A stretch of DNA of 64,000 nt from Peromyscus leucopus (taxonomy: Eukaryota > Chordata > Mammalia > Rodentia > Cricetidae): positions 3,072,124-3,136,123 of the forward strand of contig NC_051082.1 of NCBI RefSeq assembly GCF_004664715.2, read 5' to 3'. Under the pieces are notes generated by a model. It saw only the letters and a program-made list of their open reading frames with translations. It did not search any database and was not told where the DNA came from. This document shows, in pieces, positions 22,888 through 32,750 of this stretch. Both the position numbers and the translations under genes were made by a program. How positions within the stretch are numbered: the stretch's first letter is position 1; every line of letters begins with the position of its first letter.

Positions 22888-23389
22888 CTGGAAGCAAACA
22901 CAGGGGGGATCAGGAATGAGACTGGCGAACCTAGGGGAGGGGGCTCCCTGGAGAGAACTCGGGGAGTGGGAGGAAGGACTGATTTTCAAGGGGCTGCTGT
23001 TCTTTGGATCTGGACTCTACCCAAAGGCCCAAGTTTAAAGGCCTCTTTGCACGATGCTATTGGGAAAGGGTGAACACTTTCAGCACAGGGTCCCATGGGC
23101 TGTTTCTGGCCCCCGGGAGGTCACTGTGGACCCTTGTCTCCTCCTCTCTCCTCTTCCCTGTCCACCCTGAGGGACTGGCTTTGCCTTGTGGTATTTCCCA
23201 CAGGCCCAAAGCCACAGAGACCATCCATAATGGACTGGAGCTTCCAGAACCCTGAGCCACTGAAAGCCTTTCTTCTTCTTGGTGAGTGGATCACAGGAAT
23301 GAGAAGCAGGACCGCACGGGACCCAAGTATCAAAGTTAAAGTAGCCTGCTTCCCACTGAGCTGAGGCCAGTCTCTTGTATTTATTTATC
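22888..23389. other. Inferred last MYO18B intron, unique part
   Basis: No exon or repeat recognised here. Lies between the putative noncoding exon and the TG-rich tract. Confidence 0.5.
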
Positions 23390-23611
23390 CGTGTGTTTGT
23401 GTGTATGTGAATGTGTGTTTGTGTATGTGTGTACGTATATGAGAAAATGTGTGTATGTGTATGTATCAATGTCTATGCATATATATATGCACATATGTGT
23501 ATATATATGTGTTGCTTCTGTATATATGCATGTGTGTATATATTTGTGTGTATGTGTATGTACAGGTATGTGTGTATGTGTGTATACATTCTTGTGTGTG
23601 TATGTGTGTGT
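23390..23611 (+). repeat. TG/TATG-rich tract
   Basis: Interrupted TG, TATG and CATATA repeats. Confidence 0.92.
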
Positions 23612-23722
23612 ATTTAGGACAGGGTCTCACTGCATATCCCAGGCTGGCCTTGAACTTGTGACCCTCCTGCCCAAACCTCCCAGTCATGGGGATCACAGGC
23701 ATGTAGCACCAACCCAGCTGAC
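23612..23722 (-). repeat. B1-type SINE (reverse)
   Basis: 'aggacagggtctcactgcat', 'ccaggctggccttgaacttg' and 'ggatcacaggcatgtagcac'. Confidence 0.85.
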
Positions 23723-24954
23723 CTTTTGAATTCCCATTAGCCCTGCAGGTACTGGCTACTGTCCCCTACCCACCCTACTGGAGACACAGCTGTTGATTAG
23801 GCCCCATAGCCCACTCGTGGTCTCATGGCTAGCCATGGGGGAGGGAGGAGCTGAGCCTGGGGCTTGAGGCGTGCCTGGGCTGCTCACTGTGGTTTAGAAC
23901 CCCAGCCTGGGAATCTGGGAGACGTGCGGTCGGAGCTCCCCAGTACAGTGAACATCCTCAGGGGGAAGAGGACACTTGAGTTAAAAAAAATAATAATAAT
24001 GGCAGAGACAAGGTGTTCTGGGCCAGTGTGTGCCAAGCACCGTCCCCGTGTGGGCGTGTGCCCTTTACTTGGCCTTTGAAACTGCTTCTCCTGTCCCCAA
24101 GAGCATAATAATGTAAATGAATATCAGATCTTTACTTGGTAATTGAGAGCAGAGAGAAGGCCATGCTAAGTCAAATTAATTTGCTCGGATACAGCCCGAG
24201 CCGGTCTCTGCGGAAGGGGCTGTGACTTCACAACGGGCCGAGGCTGCCTCTCGAAGGAGCAGGTGTGCCTGAGCAAGGGCTTCCGGGAAGCCCAGGGCCA
24301 TGGCAGTGCACACACTGAGCGACTGCGTGCCACAGCTGGGCAGCCTCAGCCTTGGGCTTTGAGATTCTGCAGTGGGACATTGGTGTTGGCCGCATACCAC
24401 AGACAGAGTGGCACTGGCTTCTGTGCTGCAGACACCTGGGTGGTGGACCTAAGGGTGAGCCTGGGAGAGAGACGGGAGGATGCTGGAGTTCTGGGTCCCA
24501 GGCCTGCCTAGGTGATTTTGAACTTTCTGCTCCTTAGCTGGTCAGCCTGTGAAGTGGGGATAAATGGCAAGTAGGGCTAACCACCTTTTGGGTTGCCGTG
24601 AGCAGTAACCCGCAGCTGATACAGGCACTGGACAGAGGTCAGTCCGCATGTGATGGACACCTGCATGTCCTGTGCAGGATTGGGGCTGGGAACAGAGGTG
24701 AGGCGGGAAAATCCTGGCTGTTCTCTTGTTGCACACTCTGCACACGTTTGCCAGCCCCCAGCCCAGGCTCCAGTGTCTCTCCTACAGATAAAACAAACGC
24801 TGGACCTCTCCCTTCAGCATGCACCCTCCAATCCGACCTTCAGTGGCTCAGTGAGAACATTCTGTAGATAGAATGCCACATCAGCCCCTTCCACCCCACA
24901 TGGAAAGAGGTCAAGGGAATAAGACTCAGTGGGGCCACTAAAAGGCTGGCACTG
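23723..24954. other. No exon seen; unique with MIR trace
   Basis: AT-rich block 24105-24185 ('aatttgctcgg' end) may be conserved noncoding DNA. MIR-like sequence at about 24520-24660 ('gaagtggggataaatggcaa'). Confidence 0.5.
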
Positions 24955-25142
24955 TCTTTGTGTGTGTGTGCATGTGTGTGTGTGTGTGTGCAGCTGCATG
25001 TATGCACGTGTGTGTGTGTGTGCAGCTGCATGTATGCACGTGTGTGTTTGTGTGTGTGCATGTGTGTGTGTGTGTGCAGCTGCATGTATGCGTGTGTGTG
25101 TGTGTGTGTGTGTGTGCGTGTGTGTGTGTGTGTGTGTGCATG
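24955..25142 (+). repeat. TG-rich tract with tandem 'gcagctgcatgtatgc'
   Basis: Three copies of gcagctgcatgtatgc at about 50-bp spacing inside TG repeats, i.e. a tandem duplication within the microsatellite. Confidence 0.9.
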
Positions 25143-25404
25143 CCTGTCGGGACTAGAGGACAGCCTCAGGAGTTGTTCCCCGGGAGATATCCACCTTGCC
25201 TTTTGGGACAGTGTCCCTCAGAACTCACTAACTAGGCTAGCAGGGCTGGCCAGTGAGCCCCAGCCCCCACCGCCACTTCTCCAGTGTTGGGGTACACGCC
25301 ACTACACTCAGCAATGTTTCCATGGGCTCTGGGGGTTGAACTCAGGTCCTTACGCTTACAAGGCAAGCTCTCTATTGGTTGAGCCACCTCCCCAACTCTC
25401 CCTC
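25143..25404 (-). repeat. B4/RSINE1-type SINE (reverse)
   Basis: Near full length: 'agccccagcccccaccgcca', 'gggggttgaactcaggtcct', 'aaggcaagctctctattggt', 'tgagccacctccccaactc'. Confidence 0.8.
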
Positions 25405-25414
25405 TCTTTTGGGC

Positions 25415-25705
25415 ACGTGCATGGATGCACATGTGTGCAGATGTGTAAGCCCATGCCCGTGGAGGCCTGAGGCAGACATCTGGTGTCTTCCTGAGCCTCT
25501 CTCCATCGTATATGTTGAGTCAGGGTCTCGCTGAACATGGGGCTTGTCCCTTTGGTTAGCCTACATGCCGGACGGGTCTCTTCTGTCTCCACCTCCTGAG
25601 CTGGCCACCACGCCTGCCTGGCTTATACATGGGTGCTGGGGATCCGAACTCAGGTCCTCATTCTCGCTGGAAAAGCACTCTGCCCCCAGCTGTCTCTCAG
25701 CTCCC
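25415..25705 (-). repeat. SINE of B2/B4 type (reverse)
   Basis: 'gtggaggcctgaggcagaca', 'gagtcagggtctcgctgaac', 'tgggtgctggggatccgaac' and 'ggaaaagcactctgccccca'. Lies about 200 bp beyond the MYO18B stop. Confidence 0.75.
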
Positions 25706-25894
25706 TGTCGCTGCCTTTAGCAGCATCCCCCAGGGCCCTCTGCTTTCCAACGCAGCCTCCTACAACTTACAGTGCCGTAGGTGACGTCAGCCTCAGCCCC
25801 TGACACCTTGGCTCAAGCCACCCCAGAATTAAAGCAGAACCCCATTCCCCTGGAGGCTGCCTGGCCTGGGGGTGACCTGGCCTGCTGTCCTTAC

Positions 25895-25906
25895 CTGCAC
25901 CGGTCT
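25895..25906 (-). promoter_or_regulatory. MYO18B: Splice donor just after the MYO18B stop
   Basis: Twelve bases after the TAG stop the minus strand reads GTGCAG/GTAAGG, a near-perfect donor with its GT at 25893-25894. No AATAAA or ATTAAA was seen on the minus strand between here and about 25 kb. The simplest reading is that the exon continues only to 25895 and the 3' untranslated region lies in another exon. With the stop 12 nt from the junction, the message would not be expected to trigger exon-junction-dependent decay. This is inference from splice-site sequence alone. Confidence 0.65.
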
Positions 25907-27149
25907 CTACTGCTGGAGGTACTTCCTCATTATGCTCTCCACGTCATCCCCTTTCCTCCCAGGGTCGGGCTCTCTGTGCTCGGGGGACATCCGCTCGCCG
26001 CCGTCACCTTGGAGTCTGGGGACTCTTGGACCACTCTTGATACTGCCTGTACTTTTGAAGGATACGATGGAGCTGGAGGATGAGGAGGAGTCGGAGAGGT
26101 GAGCGGGGTCCTCCTTCGGCTCTGGGTTCTTTTTCAAAATGGTTTTGATCCCCGAGAGAAAAGAGCGGTCGGCCTCTTCCATCTCAAAGTGGACGTTCGG
26201 ATGCTTTGAAGCCTCCGTCCCCTCTTTGGCAGCCTCGGACAAAGGAGCGCTGGGCTTCCTGATGGCCGGAAGGAAGTCATCAAAGTCCACTTTGGTCTGG
26301 CGTCTGTAATTGAGGCTCGGAAGCTTCCAGCTGAAGGGATCACTGTCCAGAGTTTCTTCCATCAGATGAGAGAACTGGCGGTTCTGGAAGACGAGAGGTT
26401 CCTTCCCAAGGTCCGGGCAGACCGCATCATCCACCGGGGACTCCAGACACCGCCTCCTGGGCCGCAGTGTCGGCGATAAGAGTGGGTCCCTGGGTGCCAC
26501 GGGGGAGCCCAGCTTTCTCCTTGTGCTGGGTCCTGACTCTAAGAGAGACTCACAGGAACCAAACCGTGTCTTCTGCTTGTCAGGCATCAGGGCAACATTC
26601 TCGGTGCCCTCTGAGGAGATACACCTGAGACTGGTGGACCGTGAGAGACCGGCTGTGGCCCTGGGGTTCCCCTCTGCTCCCAGAGGAGACTTTGCTCCAG
26701 TCCTCAGTGAGAGGTCTCCCTCGTCGCTGCTGGCTCTGCCCCTCCTAAGCGAGGAAGCCCCAGTGGTCTGGAAAATGGGGAGCATGGGTCCTTCCCCCAG
26801 GTGCAGAGAGGAACCCTGGCCTCTCTGGGCCCTCTTCCTGCGGAGTTCTTCCACAAACTCTGAGAGGGCAGCCGACGGGCTGGGGAGCTTGTCCCTGGGC
26901 AGGGGCGACACCGCCGTGCTTTGAGAAGGGGGAGACAAGGACAGGGTACCCGATCGCTCTGGGGTGGTTTTTCCATGGACAGCAAAGCCTTCCCCATCCC
27001 CCACATGGTAGGGCTTTTGTGGGAAGACTGGGTGGAGAGACTCGGAACCAGCCCTCGAGGTCTGTCTGGGAGCATCCCAGGCTCCACTCAGCGCCGACGC
27101 CAACGACGCTGGTCTCAGCTTCTCAGCATCTCTGGACTCTTCACTTACC
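25907..27149 (-). CDS. MYO18B: MYO18B last coding exon (C-terminal tail, stop)
   Basis: The large terminal coding exon of MYO18B, 1243 nt to the stop TAG at 25907-25909. The acceptor TTGACACAG sits before GG TAA GTG at 27149; the first G completes an Arg codon (AG+G) from the previous exon, giving SPR-VSEESRDAEK. The remaining 413 residues match the MYO18B C-terminus as I recall it: KLPSPSAALSEFVE with RRKRAQRGQG, RSTSLRCISSEG, SCESLLES, LLSPTLRPRRRCLES, GKEPLVFQNRQFSHLMEE, TKVDFDDFLPAIRKP, FLSGIKTILKK, a run of seven serines, and ESIMRKYLQQ at the end. The tail is rich in Ser, Pro and Arg and looks disordered, with short conserved islands that probably bind partners. Only the islands are strongly conserved from human recall; the first 80 residues have drifted. 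The preceding intron is about 24.8 kb. Confidence 0.95.
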
Positions 27150-28519
27150 CTGTGTCAAGAAGAAAGATGCAACCACTAGAAACCACAGTTCATACAATTT
27201 TTGAGACCCACACGAGAGCCACTAAGCCTGGGCATGAGTGCTGTTTTGTCTTGGTAAAGGCGGTCCCTGCCGCAGCCTGGAGTGAATCATGTGATGGGAT
27301 GTGGAAACTCCAGCTGTGTAAATGGTTTCGCGTTGCTTTCTGAGATGCAATTTCTATCTATAATTAAACCCGGCTAAGTACATTTGAGTGGATAAACACT
27401 GCGGCTACTATGGGTGACTTGGACTTATGGGACATTCTATCTGACAGGATAGAGCATCACTCAGAGCCTGGTGTGTGATAAGCAAGTAATTCATTTTTCC
27501 ACGCTTGGAGGGGAAACATGCAGGGTGACTTATTTATCCAGGGCTAAGCTCAGAGGTTGACTCCAACAAGTGGGGTGCCAGGGCATCAGGTATCACAGTT
27601 GTGTCTTGATGAGGTACGTCATGAGACCTCTGGTGGCTTCGTCGAGTGAAGGATGGGGGGGGGGCATTTATAAACCATTTCCCCTAAAGGAAAAGATTCA
27701 CATGAAATCAACTTGAAGCCAGATCTCTACAGAAGTGGTGGTGGGGAAGAGGGGCGTATTGAGGGAGGACAGGCAGTTTCTATTCTGGGACGCAACACTC
27801 TCCATTTTGATGCAGTAGTTTATGGCACCTAGGCACCACATCCCCACAGCCCCCATCCCCAAAGCCGGAGTCTTGAGTGGTATGTGAGGGAAGTATAGAG
27901 CATTAAATAAAGGGTGCTCTTTAAAGGAGAGAGGCGACAGGCCAGGGGTGTTTCCATTAATAAAAATATTCTGTGCCCCCCTTTTAGGGAAATAGGCTGC
28001 TGTCCACCCACCAGTGAATTCTCATAATTTATTTAGAAACAGAAAGGAACACCAGATGTCAGGGTTGGCAATGGCAGGACAAAGCAGCCCGCGCAGGCCA
28101 GCCGTGAGGTGGGAACAAGGTGTACTCCGGCTCCGGCTGCTTGTTGGCTTCGCGACAATGGGGGCAAGTGTAGGGGGTCCGCCCCATGCCAAAGGAGCTG
28201 GGATGCTGGTCCAAAGCTTTGAGGAAAGCATCCATCCTGCTCCTGGCTGGAATCCGCCACCTCCGCCCCAATCACACAGGGTAGTAGCTCATGAGGGGTG
28301 GTGGTGGTCTGGAATCTGAGGGGATCCAGCCACACGGAGGCCCCCAGGGGAGATGACTGACAGGAGGCGGGAGGGTCCAGGTCTTTGCCAACCTCCGCAT
28401 CCTTAGGTTGTGATTTTACCCCACAGGTGTTAGGCGGTGGAATCTTGGGGGTGACCAGCTTCGAGGGTGAGTCTCTTACATGGGATTAATGCCCTATTTT
28501 TGCCCTTATACAAAGCCCC
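27150..28519. other. MYO18B intron, proximal unique part
   Basis: No exon seen. The first 400 bp contain an E-box CAGCTG (27311-27316) and an exact MEF2-type CTATAATTAA (27358-27367) in AT-rich DNA that does not look repetitive. The rest is unique. Confidence 0.5.
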
Positions 28520-28731
28520 AGGGCTGGGGTGGGTGGGTGGTTCAGCTGGTAGAGTACTTGCCACACAATTGTGAGGACTTAAACCGGCACCTGAAGGCTG
28601 GTGTGACGACAGTGTGGTCACTCAGCACTAAGGAGGGAGAGACAGGTGGCCCCCGCAGGTCACTGGCCAGCCAGCTATGCTAATCTGTGAGCTCTAGGCC
28701 AGTGAGAGAGCCTGTCTCAAAACCCAAGGTG
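28520..28731 (+). repeat. B4-type SINE, left part
   Basis: 'ggtggttcagctggtagagt', 'gccagtgagagagcctgtct' and 'caaaacccaaggtgg'. Interrupted by a B1 and completed at 28928-28975. Confidence 0.75.
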
Positions 28732-28927
28732 GCCGGGCGGTGGTGGCGCACACCTTGAATCCCAGCACTCAGGAGGCAGAGCCAGGCGGATCTCTGTGAG
28801 TTCGAGGCCAGCGTGGGCTACCAAGTGAGATCCAGGAAAGGCGCAAAGCTACACAGAGAAACCCTGTCTCGGAAAAAAAAACAAAAAACAAAAAACAAAA
28901 AACAAAACAAACAAACAAACAAAAAGC
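28732..28927 (+). mobile_element. B1 SINE, near full length, nested
   Basis: Starts gccgggcggtggtggcgcac, contains 'ctgtgagttcgaggccagcg' and the segment 'aggaaaggcgcaaagctaca', and ends in an A-rich tail with AAAAC units. Flanking 'ccaaggtgg' and 'ccaaggcgg' look like its target duplication. It is the least diverged B1 here. Confidence 0.95.
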
Positions 28928-28972
28928 CAAGGCGGGTGGATCCTGAGAGTCCATGTGAGGTTGACCTCTGGC

Positions 28973-29024
<52 letters not shown>
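28928..29024 (+). repeat. SINE right part and (CA)n tail
   Basis: 'gtgaggttgacctctggcct' followed by CA repeats to 29024. Confidence 0.85.
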
Positions 29025-29026
<2 letters not shown>

Positions 29027-30300
29027 CTTCAGACAGCTAAACTGCCCCATTCCCCTCAAACCAGGATAGAGAGGACAGCCACCCATGAGCAGCGGTGAAT
29101 CTGCCGGCTCCATGAACTTGGACTTTCAGCCTGCAGATGTTGAGAACACAACTTTTATGGTTTATAAGCCACTTGGACTATGGTATCTTTTCATCACAAA
29201 GAACACCGGAGGCGAGAGCCTCCCCCATCCCGTGGGTTTCTCTCCTAGGAGGGTCCTGCCAGCGTGGCACCTGGGAGATGCTGCCAGATCATGATGGGTC
29301 CTGCCAAGCAGCTTCATGAGGACGGAGCATAGGGCTGGCTGCACTCATCGACCCCTGCTCCATGCTGCAGACTAGGCAGCGCAAGCGTGGACGATGACCA
29401 CGAGCCAGGACCTCCCCATCCTCAGCCCCTGTTCTATGTGACCCCCTGCCCTCCAGAGAGCCCCACTTTCCCTGCTCAGCAACGTTGGCCTCATGGGCAG
29501 CTGGTTAGGAGAACAAAGAAAAGGCTCTTGATTCTGCGCTCGGCATCTGTTCTTCAATCAAGAGGAACACAGGACCGAGTCACAGCTCATCCCAAATGGC
29601 TTTGGTCATCACCATCCCATCCCTAACCCCCAGCCACCAGATGTAACCCACCACGAGACACAGCTGAGACGAGACCACACGTGGAATTAAGATGGATAAA
29701 GGGAAAACTGACCACCACATGGGCAGTGGGTGACCTTGCATCACCCCGCAAGAAGTGGGCGGTCCCGTATGCTAAAACAAAAGCTTCACACTTCTCCCAC
29801 AGCAGCTGTTTCTTCTTTCCTATGTCCTGCCTGTCACTTCCTGTCCCGTCACAGCTGCACCCAGCTGAGCACTGAGTGTGGAGCCCAGTGGCTGCTTTCC
29901 AATCACCCAAAGGCATGCTTGCAGAGAGCAGTGCTTTGGAACACCCTCTCCAACACCCACACCCCCCACCCCCCACACACACACACACACACACACGCTG
30001 CCGGGTGCCATTCACGCTCTTTTCATTTCATTCTCCTTCGTAATAAACAGCTTTGAGCCGTCAGGGCCGGTGGGGCTGCTGCCAAGCTGACAAAAGTCAT
30101 TTCCCTGCTGTCTTGGCCCTGAAAAGAGGTGGGGGTGACGAGTGTCTCTCAGGCCTCAGTCTCCTTCATCGCCTGCCACGAGGGGTGGGCGATGATGGCG
30201 AGGGTGCCTGCCGCCTGCAGACTGGGACTCTGTAGACCCGCTGCTCCCATCTCCCACCATGACTGTTGGCTCCGGATGCCAGGGCAAGCTGGGAGGAAAT
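29025..30300. other. MYO18B intron; unique, short CA run
   Basis: CA repeat at 29975-29997. No exon recognised. Confidence 0.55.
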
Positions 30301-30730
30301 GGAACGACCAGAAGCTGCAGGAAGATAGGGAGGAAGGTGTGGAGGAGGAAAGACCCACAGAGGAGGAGGAGGGAGGTGGGAGGGCCAAGACTCCAAACCC
30401 ATCGTGTCAGCAGGGTCTTGTCTCTTAGCCCTGCACTCAGTACTCAGCCTGGCTCACAGTAGGTGCTCAGTAAATGGAGGATGTAATCAGGGTGGAGGAG
30501 GAGGAGGAGGGCACAAGATGAGGAGAAGACCGGGAGGACCGAGGCACCGGAAGAGAAGAGGGCTGGAGAGTGAGAGGAGGTGGAGTAGGAAAAGGAAGAG
30601 GCACCTTGGAGACCACGGGGTGCGGGGAGGGGAGAGGTGGGGACTGGTAGGAAGATGAAGGGCCCAGCTGGTCAGGGAGGGAAGGGGAGAGAGAGAGGTG
30701 AGGGCGGAGGAGGGGGAGGATGGAGAGTCA
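30301..30730 (+). repeat. GGA-rich purine tract
   Basis: Strong A+G bias on the plus strand with repeated ggaggagg and gagagagg motifs, broken by 30395-30485, which holds a MIR-like 3' end ('cagtaggtgctcagtaaatg'). Confidence 0.8.
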
Positions 30731-32439
30731 CAGGAGGGGCTGGTTCTGCCCTATTCATCTCTGGAAGGAAAAGGTGGGAGCAAGCTGAGGGGACAGGATC
30801 AGCCAGGAACCCAGATGATGATCCGCAGGTCCAGGCCTGCATGTGTCTATGCAAGGGGTAGGTGGCCCAGGCTGGTGGCCCTGAGTGCTGCGGGTGTAGC
30901 CTTGGCTTTCATGAGTAGAGCCCAGGGCTGGGACCCGCCTTCCCGGGAAGGTCTGGGATCAGTAGGGACACAAACTGTATCATGTGGATTCCTGGGGGGA
31001 CTGCAGAGGGTGGGGGTGTCAGGTGAGAAGTAGAGAACACCCTCTCAGCTCCACTGCATGTTCCTCATCCCTCCCCATCCCTCTCAGCCTTCCCTGCTGA
31101 AGTCTACATCAGCTATCTATGCATACACTGTGGGATTTATCGGTCCAGACAGCCACTGGGCTTTGGGGAAAGGATCCTAGCTCTGTCACTCAAGGCTAGT
31201 GCACTGTCCCAGCTCTGTAACCTTCCAGGATAGCCTGTGTGCAGGTACCCAGGCCTAGGACACTCATTCTTGCCCTTCAAGTGTCCTCCAGGGTGGCCTG
31301 ACTGGAAGACTCTCTGTCACCCTCCCGTGATGGATGCAGGGCAAACAGTAAAGATGTCCACCTGATTTTCAGAGACCTGGCCGAGGAGATGCTACAGTAC
31401 CGAGGGCTCTCTGAGCGGCTGGAAGACAGGATGATGAATGTCAGTCTTTGAAGAGAGGTTCCTGAGCTATCTTGGGGACTTCAGCAGTCTGTCCCTTAGT
31501 TACTCCAAGGAATAGGCTTTGAGGAGGCTCAAATGCAGAGACAGTCAGTGGTCACAGCCGTGGCACCTTCATGAATATCCGTACTGGGCCCTGTCCTGGG
31601 ATTAGGGATGAAAACAGCCTGGCCTCCCTCCAGCCTCCGTAGCAACCCTGAGAGGTAGTAGTTAGGACCTCCAGGCAGTAGCCTTGAAAAAGTGAGGAGG
31701 TCCCATGTAGGTGAGCCAATACAGAGCTATGTTCTTGTCTTTGTGGCCTTTTGCAAGACTCTGTGGTCAGTACAAGGCCGACATTACCTCTGACATCAGA
31801 GCTTGGTGGCTGGGGACCTTGTCTGGGGCTGTCCTGAACGACACTGTCACTGGGATTGTTGCCTTACGTTCTCCAGGCCAGAATTTCCTTGGCTGGGAAA
31901 CAGGGGGGGGGTCCATGTCCACCTACTAGCGTTACGGAGAGGGAAGCCCATATTAGAAATATGTTATCTTCAGCACTGCTGCCTAGATTAATGCCCTAGT
32001 TCAAGGCAGATGCTCAGTAAATACATACGGAGTGAGCTAGGGGAGCCTCAGTATGCAGAAGCCCCATAAACATAGACTGGGTTCATGAGGGTAGTCTTCA
32101 ATCCTCTGGCACACAGTAGGTGCCTATCATACAGTAGGAGTCCAATAAATGCTGGCTAGTGACTCCACAGGAACATTACATAGGAACGCCTGTGTGTCGG
32201 TTGCCTAATGTTGCGGAGGACGGTTAGATATACCAGGATATAAAATCTTTTGGAATTTGCAAGGTTAGGAAAATGAGGTTTTAAGTGAGTAACAGTGGGT
32301 TCAAATCCTGGCTCTTCCCCCTTCCTTAGGTCTCAGGGTCTTATTAGGAGTTAGAGATGAGGTCTGCTTACTGGTCAGTCCCCATCTACGCCAGAGCCTC
32401 AGAGCAGGCAACACATCCCATAGTTTTACCTGCATGCAC
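30731..32439. other. MYO18B intron; unique with MIR traces
   Basis: MIR-like 3' ends at about 32000-32030 ('gcagatgctcagtaaataca') and 32105-32160 ('ggcacacagtaggtgcctat', 'ccaataaatgctggctagtg'). No exon recognised. Confidence 0.5.
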
Positions 32440-32750
32440 AGCCGGCCCGCCCCATCTGCAGATTCTGCATCTGTGAGCTCAGCCAGGTCAAGATTATTTG
32501 AAAAACAACCGAGACTATATGGAACACGGACAGATATTCTTTCTCGTCATTTTCCTTGAACAAGACCATCCGACCGCTCTTTATAGGTCAGTGAGGTCAC
32601 AGTGTTGGGTATTATAAAGTGACTTAGGGCATGAGGGGTTGGCGGGGTGGGGGTGGTGCACACTCTGGGCAAATCTGGACCATAACACAAATGTTGGTAT
32701 CTGTGGGGGTTCAGAAACCAGGTCCCCGCAAATACCCGGGGATGAGCGCA
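32440..32750 (+). repeat. Ancient DNA transposon-like fragment (Tigger type?)
   Basis: 'gcagattctgcatctgtgag', 'gaacacggacagatattctt', 'tctcgtcattttccttgaac', 'gttggtatctgtgggggttc', 'ccaggtccccgcaaataccc' follow the order of an old non-autonomous Tc1/mariner (Tigger-like) repeat known from other mammals. Family assignment is from memory. Confidence 0.5.

Noticed and set aside
22697..23038. Plus-strand frame with a splice-acceptor-like CTCTCTTTCTCTCCAG
   Set aside because: No matching upstream exon or recognisable protein; the minus-strand polyadenylation signal explains the block better.
26523..26924. 133-codon plus-strand frame opposite the MYO18B tail
   Set aside because: Shadow of the real minus-strand coding exon.
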